This document shows, one piece after another, positions 10,437 through 24,000 of a stretch of DNA of 64,000 bases. The DNA comes from Rusavskia elegans. Lineage: Eukaryota; Ascomycota; Lecanoromycetes; Teloschistales; Teloschistaceae. The stretch is taken from positions 558,001-622,000 of the forward strand of contig SAUG01000052.1 of assembly GCA_011316305.1 (NCBI GenBank), given 5' to 3'. Within the stretch, counting starts at the first letter, position 1. The number at the start of each line of letters is the position of its first letter. A program made the translations under genes and the position numbers. The notes below the pieces were generated by a model. That model did no database searches, was not told the origin of the DNA, and saw nothing but the letters and a program-made list of their open reading frames with translations.

Positions 10437-11066
10437 CCCAAGCTCACCGTCCAGCTCTCTCTCTCGCAAACAACCTACTCCTACTCCAACCCCATTCCCC
10501 CAACCCTCTCCCTGAGCGTCACCTCGGATGCAAAACGACCCATAACCCTGCTCACATACAACACTCCTTTCCACCCGGCCTTGGGCTTGACGCAGGATTG
10601 CTTCCCAATCTGGGATCTAACTACCGACTCCGGCGTCAAAACCACCAGTATCCGTATTCAGCGCATGCCGCTATCGCGCGCCAGAGGCTCAGACGATGAA
10701 CAGTATTTCCTCACCCTGCCGCCTTCCGAAATGATAACCGTCTCCACCCGTTTCGCGCGCGGGAATGAGGACATGCGGCCGCTGTCGCGGGCAGCAGCCC
10801 AGCAGGAACGAGAAGAGGCCGAGCGGACAGGGAAGGCAAGGCGGAGTGTCTTTGCGTGTGGCGTTGACGGACTGGAGCCCGGCCATCGCTACAGCGTTTC
10901 CGTGGCCAAAGGAAAGCTCATGTCATTCTGGTGGGTGTGGGGAACCAAGGACGAGATTTTGGTGGACCCCGAGAGTCAGGACTGGGGGCTGGATAACGTC
11001 CAGGCGGAGGAGGCACCCCTGGAGATTGAAGGAATTGAAAGCGTCGAATTTGAGATCGAAATTTGA
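10383..11066 (+). CDS. Conserved hypothetical fungal protein with repeated N-terminus
   Basis: Single exon, 227 residues. The N-terminus is three direct copies of M-S-T-P-(P/Q)-(S/A), coded by 18-bp repeats, so three in-frame ATGs (10383, 10401, 10419) compete as starts. The body has a beta-sandwich-like strand pattern (LTVQLSLSQTTYSY, PPTLSLSVTS, ITLLTYNTPF), a TLPPSEMITVSTRF strand and GLEPGHRYSVSVAKGKLMSFWWVWGT, reminiscent of small ascomycete proteins of unknown function with an immunoglobulin-like fold. The acidic tail ends in EIEGIESVEFEIEI. No signal peptide or membrane segment; probably cytosolic. Function unknown. Confidence 0.75.
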   Translation: MSTPPSMSTPPSMSTPQAPKLTVQLSLSQTTYSYSNPIPPTLSLSVTSDAKRPITLLTYNTPFHPALGLTQDCFPIWDLTTDSGVKTTSIRIQRMPLSRARGSDDEQYFLTLPPSEMITVSTRFARGNEDMRPLSRAAAQQEREEAERTGKARRSVFACGVDGLEPGHRYSVSVAKGKLMSFWWVWGTKDEILVDPESQDWGLDNVQAEEAPLEIEGIESVEFEIEI

Positions 11067-11497
11067 CCGAAACGAGGAGACTTGCGGGGAATAATTGTGT
11101 CTGATCTGATCGATTACGTCAACAGCGAAGGGAACAGGATGCGGTTACTCTTCCCACCGTATTCGTACTCAAATTGGCCACGCTAGTAGCGGCCCCTAAT
11201 CTAGCTACTCGTGTATTCCCTCTTGTTACGGTTGCTTATTGGCTGGGTTCTTAACATATCAGCGGATGTTAACCTAGAGTGGTTAGCGTCAGAGGGCCAG
11301 CCCTACTGGCCCTACTTCCTTCATGCAGCACTCGCTTCACCTATCAACTGAAAATACAAGAGCTTTAATACTAGCCAGTAATCAACTCGCGTGCGCCTTT
11401 TGGCCTGGCGGCAAAATCCTTCACCTTGATATATCCAATGTCTCGGGAGGGCGAGATCACAACCCACTGATACAAGGACTCGTGTGTGGACACCACA
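11067..11497. other. Convergent 3' region
   Basis: Lies between the ends of the plus-strand hypothetical gene and the minus-strand secreted protein gene. No coding signal seen. Confidence 0.4.
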
Positions 11498-12710
11498 TCA
11501 AACAGTGTAGAAACGGCCCGCGCAGTTCTCGCCTTCACCCTTACCTGACGCTATGATTTCGCGCTCTCGAGGCATAACCCTGAGCTGTGTCATCTTCCCC
11601 TCCCGGCAACACGAGTTGCGTTGGTTCGTCCATGATGGTCACCCTCAGGGCAAAGCTCGGAGCTCTACTCACTGCATGTTTCCCCGGAATTGCCACTTTC
11701 CCTCCTTTTCCACCTCTCACACAAGCAGCGGTGATGACCTCTGCGCCAAACCACACCCTTGACCAGGTCGTGAGTACCCCGCCGAAAATCGGCATTGGGG
11801 TGTCGATAACAATTTGGCAAAGACCGTCAGCTGTGGTATACGGCGAGTCAGTGAAGAGTCTGTGGATGGTACTGGCTTTGCAGAGGTCACCTACGAGAAC
11901 GCAACGTCAATGGCAGCGCTACCGTCAGCCGGGCAATGCCTGGCCTGGCGAAAAGCTCCTCGATCCCATCTCTACGCATCTCGTCAAGGATGTAACCACA
12001 CGAGCGCGTCGTGGCTCGTATAGGCTGCCCGCATTCAGGACGAGCCTCGTGGGTGCCGTATACATCGACGTTGAGCTTGTTATCACCCCCTAGCGAGAAA
12101 TGTGAGCACCCGAGCCCCCACTCAATCAAGGCTGTGTACCAATGTTCCTAGCCCGTCCGCCAATCCTTCGCGGAATAACACAATGTCTGATAACAGCACG
12201 AGCAGCTTCACTGATGTTGAACGCGCTCGCGTGACCAATGGACTGAGGAGGTTGCAGCTGTGGGACGATAAAACACGACGTATCATCTTCACGGTATCGT
12301 CAGTCCAGCTGGAAATTCAGCAGTCCGGTATGAAACCAAAGGATGAGTCGAGCTATCATATACTCACTACTTAAGATTACCATTGGCAAGCGGTTCCCTG
12401 GAAGACCTGCAGGAGCGTTGTTTGCAAGCCAAATTTCCTGTTGTACGCCATACGGAGCAAAGTTCAGTGCGTCGAAGCAGCTTCGTGCTTCTACACCAGC
12501 CCCGAAATGGGCGTCGCACTGGACCAAGACGGGGACTGGGTTCTGACCTGGGACACCAATGATAACTCTTTCCCATGCTCCACTCCCCAGTAAAGTAGAC
12601 TTATCCGCGGTGAGAGAATCCATGGCCATCCCAGATTGCCGGATAGAGAGTGTGGCCGCGCAGGCGAAAGGCGGAATCACTGCCAGGCAAGACAGTTTGA
12701 TCAGGATCAT
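11498..12710 (-). CDS. Secreted protein with two tandem homologous cysteine domains
   Basis: Five exons fit consensus splice sites: 12710-12368, 12286-12140, 12089-11895, 11830-11673 and 11584-11498, giving 309 residues. Introns are 81 (GTGAGT...GAAG), 50, 64 (GTAGGT...CACAG, CTGAC branch) and 88 nt (GTGAGT...CACAG). A signal peptide opens the protein (MILIKLSCLAVIPPFACAA). Domain 1 has VQCDAHFGAGVEARSCFDAL, then LSNDTSCFIVPQ, then AARAVIRHCV and GGRARNIGGDNKLNVDV. Domain 2 repeats the plan: PECGQPIRATTRSCGYILDE, then RSPDGLCQIVID, then AEVITAACVRGGKGGKV. Each has four similarly spaced cysteines. This pattern occurs in uncharacterised secreted proteins of ascomycetes; function unknown. The last junction is the least certain (an acceptor 5 nt later gives another short tail). 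Without the 50-nt intron the region would look like two separate genes. Confidence 0.7.
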
Positions 12711-14654
12711 GATTGCACTTCCTTTCGGGAAGACCAGGGTGAGATCTTAAGAAAGCAATCCAAATTATATATTCATAACCTGTCAGGCGAAAGCGTCGCC
12801 CTCACCCGTCGACTGACGGCTCGGCAATAGATTCGAAGGCGCAAAGTCGGATATATGCTAATTGGCGACAAGGCCTTTGGTGGAGAACAAGCGAGGCTAT
12901 CGCACAATCATTATACTCGTCTATTATTACTCTAGTCCTATTCGGTGCTCGTCGGTGGAAGGAGTTTTGGGTCGAAGTAAGTCTGAATTCACTTCTACCC
13001 ACTGTGGTGGTTTGAGTCTGACTTCGCTATTCTTTGCATTTGCAATAAATGAATTGTGTAGTCCAGACAAATCTCGGGCGCATCCGCGTTATTACGTTTT
13101 CGTTTCTCCTTCAGAAGTTAGAAGAGATACTTGAATCTACTTACCTTAATCATTTATCAAGCGGACACGAATTTCAGGATCGAATCGGGCCCGCAGAGTC
13201 AATATACGCGCTCTAATTTCCATACTCTCCGGTTTCAAATGGGTTATACTGAATCGTCGTCTAGTAGCTTGCCGGCCGTACAAGGTGCTTGAGAATTTGG
13301 TACATATAATTTTTCCTGTTTGACTACATCAAGTCATGCGAAGCATTCCCATCGAATCTCTTGTAAAGAGTGCGAGCGTAGTATTGCCGTTTGCCGTCGC
13401 AAATATTAAGATATTGAGATATGTTCTGCTTCATCTCCATTCGGAGATGTTAACAGTTTCGTTTCAAGTAAAGAAATCGCAGCGCTTTCCTGCCGATGTT
13501 TACTATCGGACAAGAAATATGCTAGGTAATTCGTGATTCTTTCGATATCTTGCTATTCCAGAGTATTACGGCGCTCTTCGATCAAAAGCCACCCAGCTCA
13601 GTATCATTGTAAGTTCCACAGGAGATGTGTTTCTCGGTTGCAATTCATAATTCAGTATAATTGAATGGACAGAGAGCTTATGAAGCAAGGAGGGTAGCTA
13701 GAATTTTTGGGACCGTCAGCTCGCTGGTTTCTTTTATTGGGCTTTTGGTATCGTAGTTCTGTTGTCCAGTCTTCGATAGCGTGCATTTCGCTCGGTGTGC
13801 CTAAGTCGCTTTCTGAAGCTTTAGATGTGATCGGTCCCAGGGAGCTTGTACTCAGGAATTAACACCTTTCTTCTAATGTAGAGAAGGACGTGACCATTCA
13901 TCGCCGGACGCTGGGATATCTGTTTTAGCAGTACAGCTACCAGACCATCGGAATTCCGACTGTTATAACTTCCGAGCGGGTTTCCCCTACTTAACGTCTC
14001 AAGCGTAATTAAGTTTGCGCTGGCTTTCGCCACAATGAAGTTGTGGCCCTCGAGGGATTCTCATGTGAAATACAATAGTGTCTACTGGATCGCATGCGTG
14101 TTCTGGACGATATATATGGGGCCTAGCCCGGAGATGTCGGCCTCGTGCTGCCGATTATCACAGTCTGGATAAGATCAGCACGATTGGGTCGCTAGTGTGT
14201 GTCCGCTCCACCATGTAAGTCCTAGCTTGCAATGTAACGCAGGCAGAATCCTGCTGCAAACTCTATGTAAGACGATCTACACCTACAAGGCTATATTGAG
14301 ACTTGCCTAAGGCGGCTAGCGGCCCTCAGGGTTTCCACGTGAAAATTTCCGAGGGTTCTCCCTATCAAAGAAGACGCGCTCGCGGTGACTTTCAGCGGCT
14401 ATCCTTTCGATTTGGTGGAGTAGAAATTCGATACCTCGACTGCCAGCCCAATCGAATCATCCTAGGCTGACTTTGGTTCATACATCGGTGCCCACATGTG
14501 TGCAGATCGACGTTGATAGTCAATACAAATCGACTTGATGGATACAAGCATCTGCAAGATACATATAGGTTCTGTTGTATGATTGTTAAACTGCTGATAT
14601 TCAATCCGCAGTTATCTAAACCGGTATACCAGATTTTCCTACAATTCGTACCGA
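12711..14654. other. Gene-poor stretch before the AT-rich block
   Basis: No frame over about 90 codons has a recognisable domain. Base composition falls gradually towards the RIP block at the right side. No RNA gene or repeat was recognised. Confidence 0.45.
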
Positions 14655-15326
14655 CTCCAAGCTATTATAAAAGTATTATTTGAAATAGTCGTTGAAATTA
14701 TATAACTTGTCTATTTAGAAATAATATCTATTTAATTAGATCTAGTATATTTTAATAATAGCTATAATCTATATAAAATAGTAATTTTATAAAGATAATT
14801 TTTTAGATATTTTAATTAATACGATAATATATTTATATCTTTTTATTCTATAGTTATAGATTTCAATACTATAAATTAAAAAAATATTTAATAACTTTTA
14901 TAAATAAATTAATTCTTTTATTAAAAGAGAATATTTATTTAAATAATAAATATAAAAATTTTTTATTCCGAATTTTATTGTTAATAGAAAGAAATTTTAA
15001 TTATAATTCGATTAAAAATAATTTTATATAATTGTTAATCTACTAGAATATCTACTAAACGAAAAAAAATAGAAATATTTATTTTATAGTTACTAGTTAA
15101 AACTATACGCTAGTAAATATAAAAATGAATTTTATTACTAAACATTTCGATTTTATAATATTATTCTAGCTTATATAAATATTTAAATGTCTTTCTTTTA
15201 TTAAAATAATATTTAGACGATCTATTATTTTATTTTAAACTATTATATTGAATTAATAGATCGCGATTATTAAAATTAAAACTATTTAAATCTATATTGT
15301 ATTTTTTTTTATTTTTTTAATCAATT

Positions 15327-15566
15327 TGTGAAACGCCAAACGCGTTATATAGGCCTTGGAAATATAATTAGAACGTTTAGAGACGAAGCTTGCCGCCTAG
15401 TCGCTAGAACGTTGCTAGCGTATCGGATCTCGATCTTTTTCTATTTTTTCCTTTCCTTTATTACTAGGTTATATTTTAGGCTTTCTAGAATATAAATTAG
15501 CTCGATAATATATCTTTTATCTGGTTTATAATTATATACTGCTCTAGGAACACTATCGTATTAATA
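15327..15566 (+). repeat. 5' LTR of element A
   Basis: 240 bp, begins TGTGAAACGC and ends TTAATA (originally CA). Aligns without gaps to 24,483-24,722; the differences are almost all C/T or G/A changes. Confidence 0.85.
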
Positions 15567-16380
15567 GTTCTAATTTATTATTTTAAATATTTTTAATTCG
15601 GTTTATATTATTTATAGTATAACTATATCGATATCGACACGTAGTATTTATAGTAGTTATAGCCGTAGTAAAGCGCTTTAGGCAGAACTATTTTAAGCTA
15701 GCGCTAAAGCTATTAAACCGCGGATTATAGATATTATAAATTAATTTAACGAGTATAATCTATCTATATTAAAAACGCTCGACGAAAAAAACTCTAGATT
15801 ATCTTCTATTATCCCGGAAACCTAATCGAAATCCTATAGTAATTTTATTACTAATACGTCGAGAGACTATATTATTTCCGATAGCTAAATCTATTAATAG
15901 TATCTATCTAATAGCTAGTTATAGTCTAATAAAAGTACTTTTTTAAAGACCTTTATAGGTTAACTATTTAGTAGTAGTAATAATCCGAATATTTTAAACG
16001 ATAATAGAAATAATAGTAATAGATCCGATAATAATAAAAAACTTCGAACTTTAGAAATTTAAATAATAGTAAAGAAAAAAATCCTTTTAAAAATATATTA
16101 TAGAATAGAGGTTTTCCGTATAATAGATCCGAATTATATTTTAAATACCGATTAATTTTTTTTAGGCCAGCTATTAGGCTTTCGCGAACGCTTTAAATTT
16201 CGTTAAAATTTAAAATTAAGGAGTTCGAGAAGTACAGCGATAAGATAACTTTTAAAAAGTACTATAAATAGGTCGAATTTGTTATAAACACGCACGGCGT
16301 GACTTCGGGAACGCAGTAGTGCTCAGTATAGTACCGGAACTCCTTATTACGCCTAGATAGGTAGGAAGGACTTGGTATTA

Positions 16381-16540
16381 TTATTTCAGTTATCTTAGCG
16401 AGTAAGGTATCTAAGGAAGATATCTTAGTTATTTTAGCGAGTAAAGTACCTAAGGAAAGATATCTTAGTTATCTTAGCGAGTAAGGTACCTGAAGAAGGA
16501 TATCTTAGTTATTTTAGTAAATAAGGTACCTAAGGAAAGG
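16381..16540. repeat. Four 40-bp tandem repeats in element A
   Basis: Four consecutive 40-bp units share TATCTTAGTTAT(C/T)TTAGCG and a (G/A)GTACCTAAGG-type end. Because 40 is not a multiple of three, the unit is unlikely to code for a repeated peptide; a leader or gag-untranslated role is possible. Confidence 0.8.
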
Positions 16541-19500
16541 AGGATTTTATTATCTATATAGATCCCGAACTCGACGCCTTTATAGCTCGTATTTAATTTA
16601 TTAGTTATCGCTATATACTATTCTAGTAATTAAACTAATTTATTCTTATATTAACTTGAAGTAATTACCCGTTATACCTCCGTTTATAGATATACTAATA
16701 AGTCTAACCAACCCTTGGAGATACCAGGACCTCCAGGTAGCTCTATAGCAGAATTCTATAAAAATTAGTTCTATAAGTCTGATATTTTATCCGTCTATAT
16801 AGATTAATTCCGATAGGCTTAAAACTTCGTTAAAAGTTAGAAATTAAACCGTTAATTCGAAAAAAAGGAATCCTTTATTGAAAAAGATACCTTTAATAGT
16901 ATATTATAGAATAGATTTTTAGATTTTCTTTTAAATTTTACTACCGATTCTAAATCTTATTTATTAAATACCGCGACGAAATATCTTCGTATAATATAAA
17001 ATAAAGACTAGAATATTCTAGAATTCAATAATTTCTTTATATTATTAGAGGTCTAATTACCTCCTTTATTAGAAAAATAGCGTTCGATCTTTTTTTTTTT
17101 TTTAAAATTCGTCCGGAGCTATAGCGTACTATATAAACTTAAGGCGCGAAGTTAAAAAATTTCGGCTATAATAAATAGGTAGTTTAGGCTATCCGATAGA
17201 AAAATATAGATAATGCGACGCCAGATTAATAGTAGAATTTTTCTATTAAAAGACCTAATCTACCTTCGTATAGTAAAGGAAATTCTTAAAATTTTAAAAA
17301 TAGGAACCGAGGAAGCCGAATATAGGACGGTTAGAATAGCGTCGGTAAAAAAGATACTTCTAACGTTAATAATACTAATTCGAGAAAATGTAAACGAGAT
17401 AATAAATCTAGTATATATTTTATTTATAATAATACGGATTATTAGTCTAAAAGTTATTCTAAAAACTAGAACTAAAGCTAAAGTAATTAAAAATCTAGTA
17501 ACTTTTATAGTAATAGTAATAGATCTTTTAAAAAGCCTATCGTTAATACGACGAAAGGTAATTCTAGTAATACTAACCAATTAAAAAACTAAAAAAGCTA
17601 GTTATAATTTTAATAATAGCCTAAAATAAATAAATTAAAATAAGAAACGGTTTTCTAATAAAAGTATTTATCGAATTACTAGCGAAAGGATATAGTAGAA
17701 CTAAAATATTCCTGGACCTAAACTTTTAAATTAACGTCGTTTCTTAACATTTTATTATTTAATATAATCTAGAATCTATCTAAAAAGTAGAAAAACTATA
17801 TATTTAATAGATTAGAAGCTAGTACGCTGCCTGTTATAGAATATACGACTTAAACTAAATAATAATAGATAATTTAAGCCGTCGGGAAATTTATATATCG
17901 CGATTCTATATTCTAGATATAACTAATAAATATAGAATCTTCCTAGATATACAAGCTTTATATTAAATATATATAGTTATAGATTTTAAATCGGAATAAT
18001 AGCGATTTTCTATCTATAATAAAATAGAATAAAATAACTAAATAGAAATAAAACGGTTAACCTACTTTAGTATTAATTTACTAGTAGTTTTTATTTATAT
18101 ATTATAGGCCGATTAGTATATATTAGTATATATAATATCGATTACTACCGTATATATAAAATCTAATAATAATATCGCTATATAGATAGAAGCTAACGGC
18201 GCCGATAAAAATAAAGACGATAAAAATCTGTAATAGCCCGAACCGACGATTCCGGAACCTATATATAAAGAAATCGAAGTTTATAATATATATCTAGCAG
18301 ATTTCTTACTACCGCTTAAAGATACCGATTATATAATTAAACTAGATAGGCAAGATCCGCTATATAATCTAATTTATAGTCTATTTAAACGCGAGCTCGA
18401 TAAGCTATATAATTACCTAGATAGTATTTTAAAAAAGGGCTGGATTCGTTATTTAATATTTTCTATAGAAATTCTAATCTTTTTCGTACCGAAAAAAGAT
18501 AGTAGTCTTTATATATATATTAACTATAGAGGTTTTAGTAAAATAATAATTAAAAACTGTTATTTTTTATCTTTTATTTCTAAAATCCTAGATCGATTAT
18601 TAGAAATAAAATACTTTTCTAAATATAATATTAAAGATATCTACTATCGAATCCGGATTAAAAAAAATAATAAATAAAAGATCGTATTTTATATAAAATA
18701 TAGATATTTCGAATATTTTATTATATTTTATAGTTTTACTAATATATCTATAATATTTCTAGCCTATATTAATCGGGCTTTAGAAAAGCTAATTAATATA
18801 TACTATATAGTCTATTTAGATAATATTCTAATCTTTTTTAATTCGGAAAAAAAATATTAGAAATATATTAAATAGATCGTTCGAAACCTTCGGAATATAT
18901 AGCTATATTTTAATATTAAAAAATTCACTTTTAATATTAAAAGTATAGAATTTTTAGACTTTATTATATTCTCGGAAGGTATATTAATAGACCTTGAACG
19001 AATAGTAACTATTAAAAAATAGCCGGTTCCGAAATTTTATTATAAAATATAGATTTTTCTAGAATTTATAAACTTTTACTAGCGCTTTATTTACTAGTAT
19101 TCTCGGATTATAGCTTTTCTAATAAATTTACTTATAGGGAACGTAGCCGAAAAAAAATCGGAACCGCTTTATTAGATTATCGGAACCTAAAAGACTTTTA
19201 AAAAACTAAAGCGCGCTTTTAATACCGCCGGAATATTATAGTACTTTAATTTAGAAAAAGAAATATATATTAAAACTAATATTTCTAGAATTAAATTTGC
19301 TAGAATTATATTTTAATCTAATAAAAATAGTCGCTAGCGCCGAGTTATATTCTAGTCGAAGAAAATAATTCCTGTCGAATATAATTATAAACTATATAAT
19401 ACTAAATTACTCGCTATTATTAAAATTTTCGAGTAATAGAAATATTACCCCGAAGGCGCGAAGTATACGGTTAAGATCTAGATAGATTATAATAACCTTC

Positions 19501-20597
19501 GAGATTTTATAAAAATTAAAAAGTAAAAAATATTTAATAATATTACTAGATTATTAAATTAGCTACTATAGATTTCGATATTTTCTATTATTTAGAAAAA
19601 ATTAATCTAGCTAATCTACTATCTAGAAGACCGGATTATAAAAATATTAATCTTTAAATCTAAATAATATTATCTATATTCTAGCGGAAATTAAATCTTA
19701 CTAGCTATAAATCTAGTAGCGAACCGCTTATTATATAAAAGATTCGAATTAATTACGCTTTACGCGGGCGTATAACTAGAGGGTTTAGGAAATCTTTAAT
19801 AGAATTTAAAAACTTTAAAAATAATAGAATTAACTTTCTATTATTATAGAAAAGACGCGATATATTTCGTATATCGAAATTATCTCCGGATATAACAGGC
19901 CGCCGATATAGTAGCGATAGATTAGCGACGACTATCTCTAACGAAGGATACGATAATAAAATAAATCCTATTACTAGAAATATATACTATAGCCTAGATA
20001 TCTAATATTAAATAGTATAAAAGGCTACTATTAATAAAACGATTTACGGTAAAGTAACTTCTAGTATACGCGATATATTTATCTAGTTTTAAAATCGAAA
20101 TATCGATATTTAGAAGCGTATATAGACTATTAAATATAAATCGAAGAAAAAAACCAGGCTATAGAATATAGAAATAGAAACTGGTTTTCTTTTTTAAAAA
20201 AAGTTTTTATATATACCCGAAGACGAAATACTATATATAAAACTTCTAGTAAAATATTATAATAATTCTATAGCTAGATATTTCGGGTATTAGCGAACTT
20301 TATTACTTATTCGTCGCAGCTATAGCTAGCCGAAACTATTTAAATATATTAGAAAATATATAGAAATATATAGAAATATATAATATCTATTAATAAATTA
20401 AAGTCTATAAATATAAGCCGTATAGAAAGCTTTAAAATCTTCTATATTTTATATAGCTATAAATGGAAATAGTAATAGATTTTATTACTAGATTACTATC
20501 TATTCGATACTCTCGAAATATTATAGATTTAATACTAGTAGCTGTCGATCGATTTATTAAAATAGCGAGGTATATTTTTTATTATAAAATAATTAAT

Positions 20598-21032
20598 GGC
20601 CTGGGTGGCGTAGTGGCAACGCTGCGTGACCTGGCGGCCCTACGGATCCAATACTCCAATTCGGAGTTAACGGATTTAAATCCAGCGGGTCGGAGGTTCG
20701 AATCCCTCGAAAATTAACCAAATATTTAAGTTTTTCTAATCGATAAAGTCGATTTTTATATAGAATTATATAAGAATTATACAAAGAGATTATTTAAAAG
20801 ATTATCTCGACTTAAAAGAGCTGATTTAATCGAAGTAAATTAAGTTAATTAAAGTTAAATAGATCAAGGTTCTCTAAACAAGATTTACTAAATAAGATTT
20901 AGTCCAGATCTAGCCTCTTCGGGGGTCCTAAAATTGAGTTCTCGGTAAAAATATTCGGGTACCAAATAATTGCGTAATCTGATTGAATTAACGCCTCTAG
21001 CGTTAAATTCGTAAAAGACTAAAATTAAATCC
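20598..21032 (+). mobile_element. tRNA-derived SINE inserted in element A
   Basis: A 435-bp insertion of ordinary composition within the RIP block. Its head has a perfect Pol III A box (TGGCGTAGTGG, 20,606-20,616) and B box (GGTTCGAATCC, 20,695-20,705), 78 bp apart. It is flanked by an exact 11-bp target duplication AAATAATTAAT at 20,587-20,597 and 21,033-21,043. The integrase reading of element A is interrupted exactly there. The body after about 20,720 is AT-rich and has no open frame, and the tail is not a pure poly(A). Together these mark a tRNA-derived SINE. Its CA/TG content suggests it entered after RIP or was too short to be recognised. Confidence 0.85.
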
Positions 21033-24000
21033 AAATAATTAATCGTATATATATATATATAAAATAATTAATATAAAAGATTTTATAGAATTTATTATCG
21101 ATAAACTTTAATATAAAGGATTTATTTCTAATAGGATTATTAGTAATAGAAAGTTACTATTTATAAGTAAATTCTAGTTAAAAGTCTACTATTATCTAAG
21201 AATTAAATATCGTTTAAATACTATATTCTACCTATAAATAGATAGATAGACTAAAAGATAGAATTAATCGCTAGAATATTATCTAAAGATATATATTTAT
21301 AAAAAATAAAAGAATTAGATTAAATTTTTACTTTTAGCTAAATTCGCCTATAATAATAACGAATATAGTATTACGAAAATATTTCCTTTCGAAATATTAA
21401 TAGGCTATAACTCTAATATAATATTCGAAGACGTTAAAAATATCGCTGTAAAAAAGGAAATAGTAAATACGAAAGTACTAGTAGTAAAAGAGAGAATCGT
21501 AAATCTATAAAAGATATACGAATCGATATATATAAACTAGAGAAAAGCTTAGATTAACCAAGCTGAATACTATAATAAAAAATATCTACTAATAGAATAT
21601 AAAGTTAATAATTTAGTACTATTATCTATAAAAAATCTAAAATTCAAATAATCGAAGAAAATTACTTCTAAGTTTATAGATTTATATCGGATTTCGAAAT
21701 ATATAGATTTTTAGATTTATCGGTTAATTTTTTTAAACGAATTAAAGATCTATAATATCTTTTATATATCTTTATTAGAAAAGTTTTATTACTATTAAAA
21801 TAGCGAACTACTAGAATATCTATTACCGGAATTTATTAATAATAAAAAGAAATAGAAGATAGAAACTATTTTAGATAAAAGATTTATAAAATCTAAAAAG
21901 GGCGAGGAGCTAAAAGCTAAATATCTAATTAAATAAACTAATTAGTTAAAAGAGTACAATCTCTAGTAGCTATAAAAAGACCTCGAAAATATTTAAAAAT
22001 TTATCGAAGTATATAATTAAAATAACCTTCTATTAAAAAAACGTAAACTAGAATATAAAAAAAGTAAAATTTAATAGAAATAAATTATATTTATTAATAT
22101 TAAATATATATAGAATATATATATAATATATATATTTGGAAATGAATTTTTATAATTATTAGAATTTATTAAAATTATTCTATAAAATTTATAATACTAT
22201 ATTTTTTTTTACTATAATAGAAATCTCGTTTTTTTATTTTTAGATATCTATAACGACGCAGATTATCTAGTTTCGTAGTAAATTTCTATTCTATACTATC
22301 TTTTTATTCTATAATAGACGGAAGAGATAGTATAAAGGAGGATATCTCTCTATATATCGCTAAAAAAATAATCTAAAAAGATTTAAAAATAGAATTAAAA
22401 ATATTAAAAAACGTTAGACTATTTATTAAAAATACCGCCTAAAAGGTCGAGGTACCGGTAGTTCTAATTTCTAAAAATTAGGGTCCGAATACTTCCGGCG
22501 CCTTCGAGGCCGCGCGGAAATAAGATTAGAGGAAACTATAATAGAACTATCGGAAATAAATATAAATCCTTTTTTTATTTAATAATATATAGAAAGGTAA
22601 TTCGATAGAATTTTTTATTATTATAGTTTCTAAAAACGTAGAATAGTTTACTAGAAAGTTATATCGGCTTTAAAAATAGCTAGATAGATAAAAGAAACGT
22701 TAATTTACTCGAAAAAATCTCGATAGCTAGTATCGGTTATACTATTAATAGCGTAAAATATTTGAAAATAGACGTTCGCGTCTAAAAGGCTTTATTATCG
22801 AAAGGGTTTCGAATAATATTAGTAAAATATAGTCGAAATTCGTAATAATCTATAACCGAAGGTATGAAAATCCGAAATATATTTTCCGATTCTATAGTAA
22901 TACGTTAGCGATTTGCTATTCTATATAAAAGGTTATAGATTATATCTAAAGGTTTCGGACTATTAAAAGACGGATATAATATAATAATAGAACGAGATAC
23001 TATAGTAAATATCTATACCGCCGCCGGGGTACTAATAATATCTACCCCGAAAGATAGAAGTCTAGATACTATCGGCAGGGCGGAACTTTCGCGATATAAA
23101 CGAGGAACGAATAAAAATAGTAATAGTAAACCGAATCCGTATAGGAAAATAAAATCGGGGAAGAAAAATATAGTTAAAAGGCGCTAGAACTTTAGGTTTT
23201 TAATTTCAATTTCTAGAATTATTTATTAATCCTATATAGCTATATTCTTTCTAGTTAAACCTTCGTTTCTATATTTATAGACGTTAAAGCGCTAAAAAGT
23301 TAAATTTAAAATCTCTATAAACTATTTTAAAGTATCGAAATTATATATAAAGATATTAAATATTATAACGAAAGCCGGAATATATTTAATAATATTTATA
23401 ATATCTAAACGAGTTTTTTTATAAATTTATAATTATTAAGGAAAAGTTTTTTTTATTTTAAACCGTAAATCGGCAGATATTTATTATTTACTTTATAGTT
23501 AAATTAAAAGAGTAAAGTATCTATTATAGTTAGCTTTAAAATAATATAATAGAAAGACCTATACGGTTTTATAATTAGATAAACCTTTTCGATTCTTTTT
23601 ATATTTAGAATAAATATTTTTAAAAACTAGTCGAAAGCGATATATATCGCTATAGTTACTCGTTATATAATATAAATATTAAATATATAGTAGAAAAGAT
23701 ATTCTATATATATAAAAGATAAAAAACCTATATAGATAATAAAAAACTATTTAAATAAATAAAATATAGGAAATCAAAATTTCTACTAAATAAAATATTA
23801 CTATATTATCGCTAGCGCGTCGGAACCGTATCGTTCCGAACGTTTATTTACTATTTAAAATCTTCGAATATTTATATTAGATTCGGATTCGATTATATTT
23901 ATTAGAACTTTTATCTAGTATTATTTATAAACTATATATATATAGATACGCGGATATAGTGTATATCTATAGATATAATATATTCCTTCGAAAATATATA

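Noticed and set aside
11587..12093. A plus-strand 168-codon gene
   Set aside because: It lies opposite the five-exon secreted-protein gene and has no signal, domain or splice support.
13821..14604. Two short minus-strand frames before the AT block
   Set aside because: Seventy codons each, no recognisable motif; could be relics but nothing supports a call.
17213..17584. A 123-codon gene on the plus strand (and its 106-codon antisense)
   Set aside because: Both frames are I/L/K/R-rich products of AT-biased RIP sequence inside element A, with no domain and mirrored composition.
20598..20720. A functional tRNA gene
   Set aside because: A and B boxes are perfect, but they are 78 bp apart, no cloverleaf closes, and the unit with its 11-bp duplications extends 435 bp; SINE fits better.
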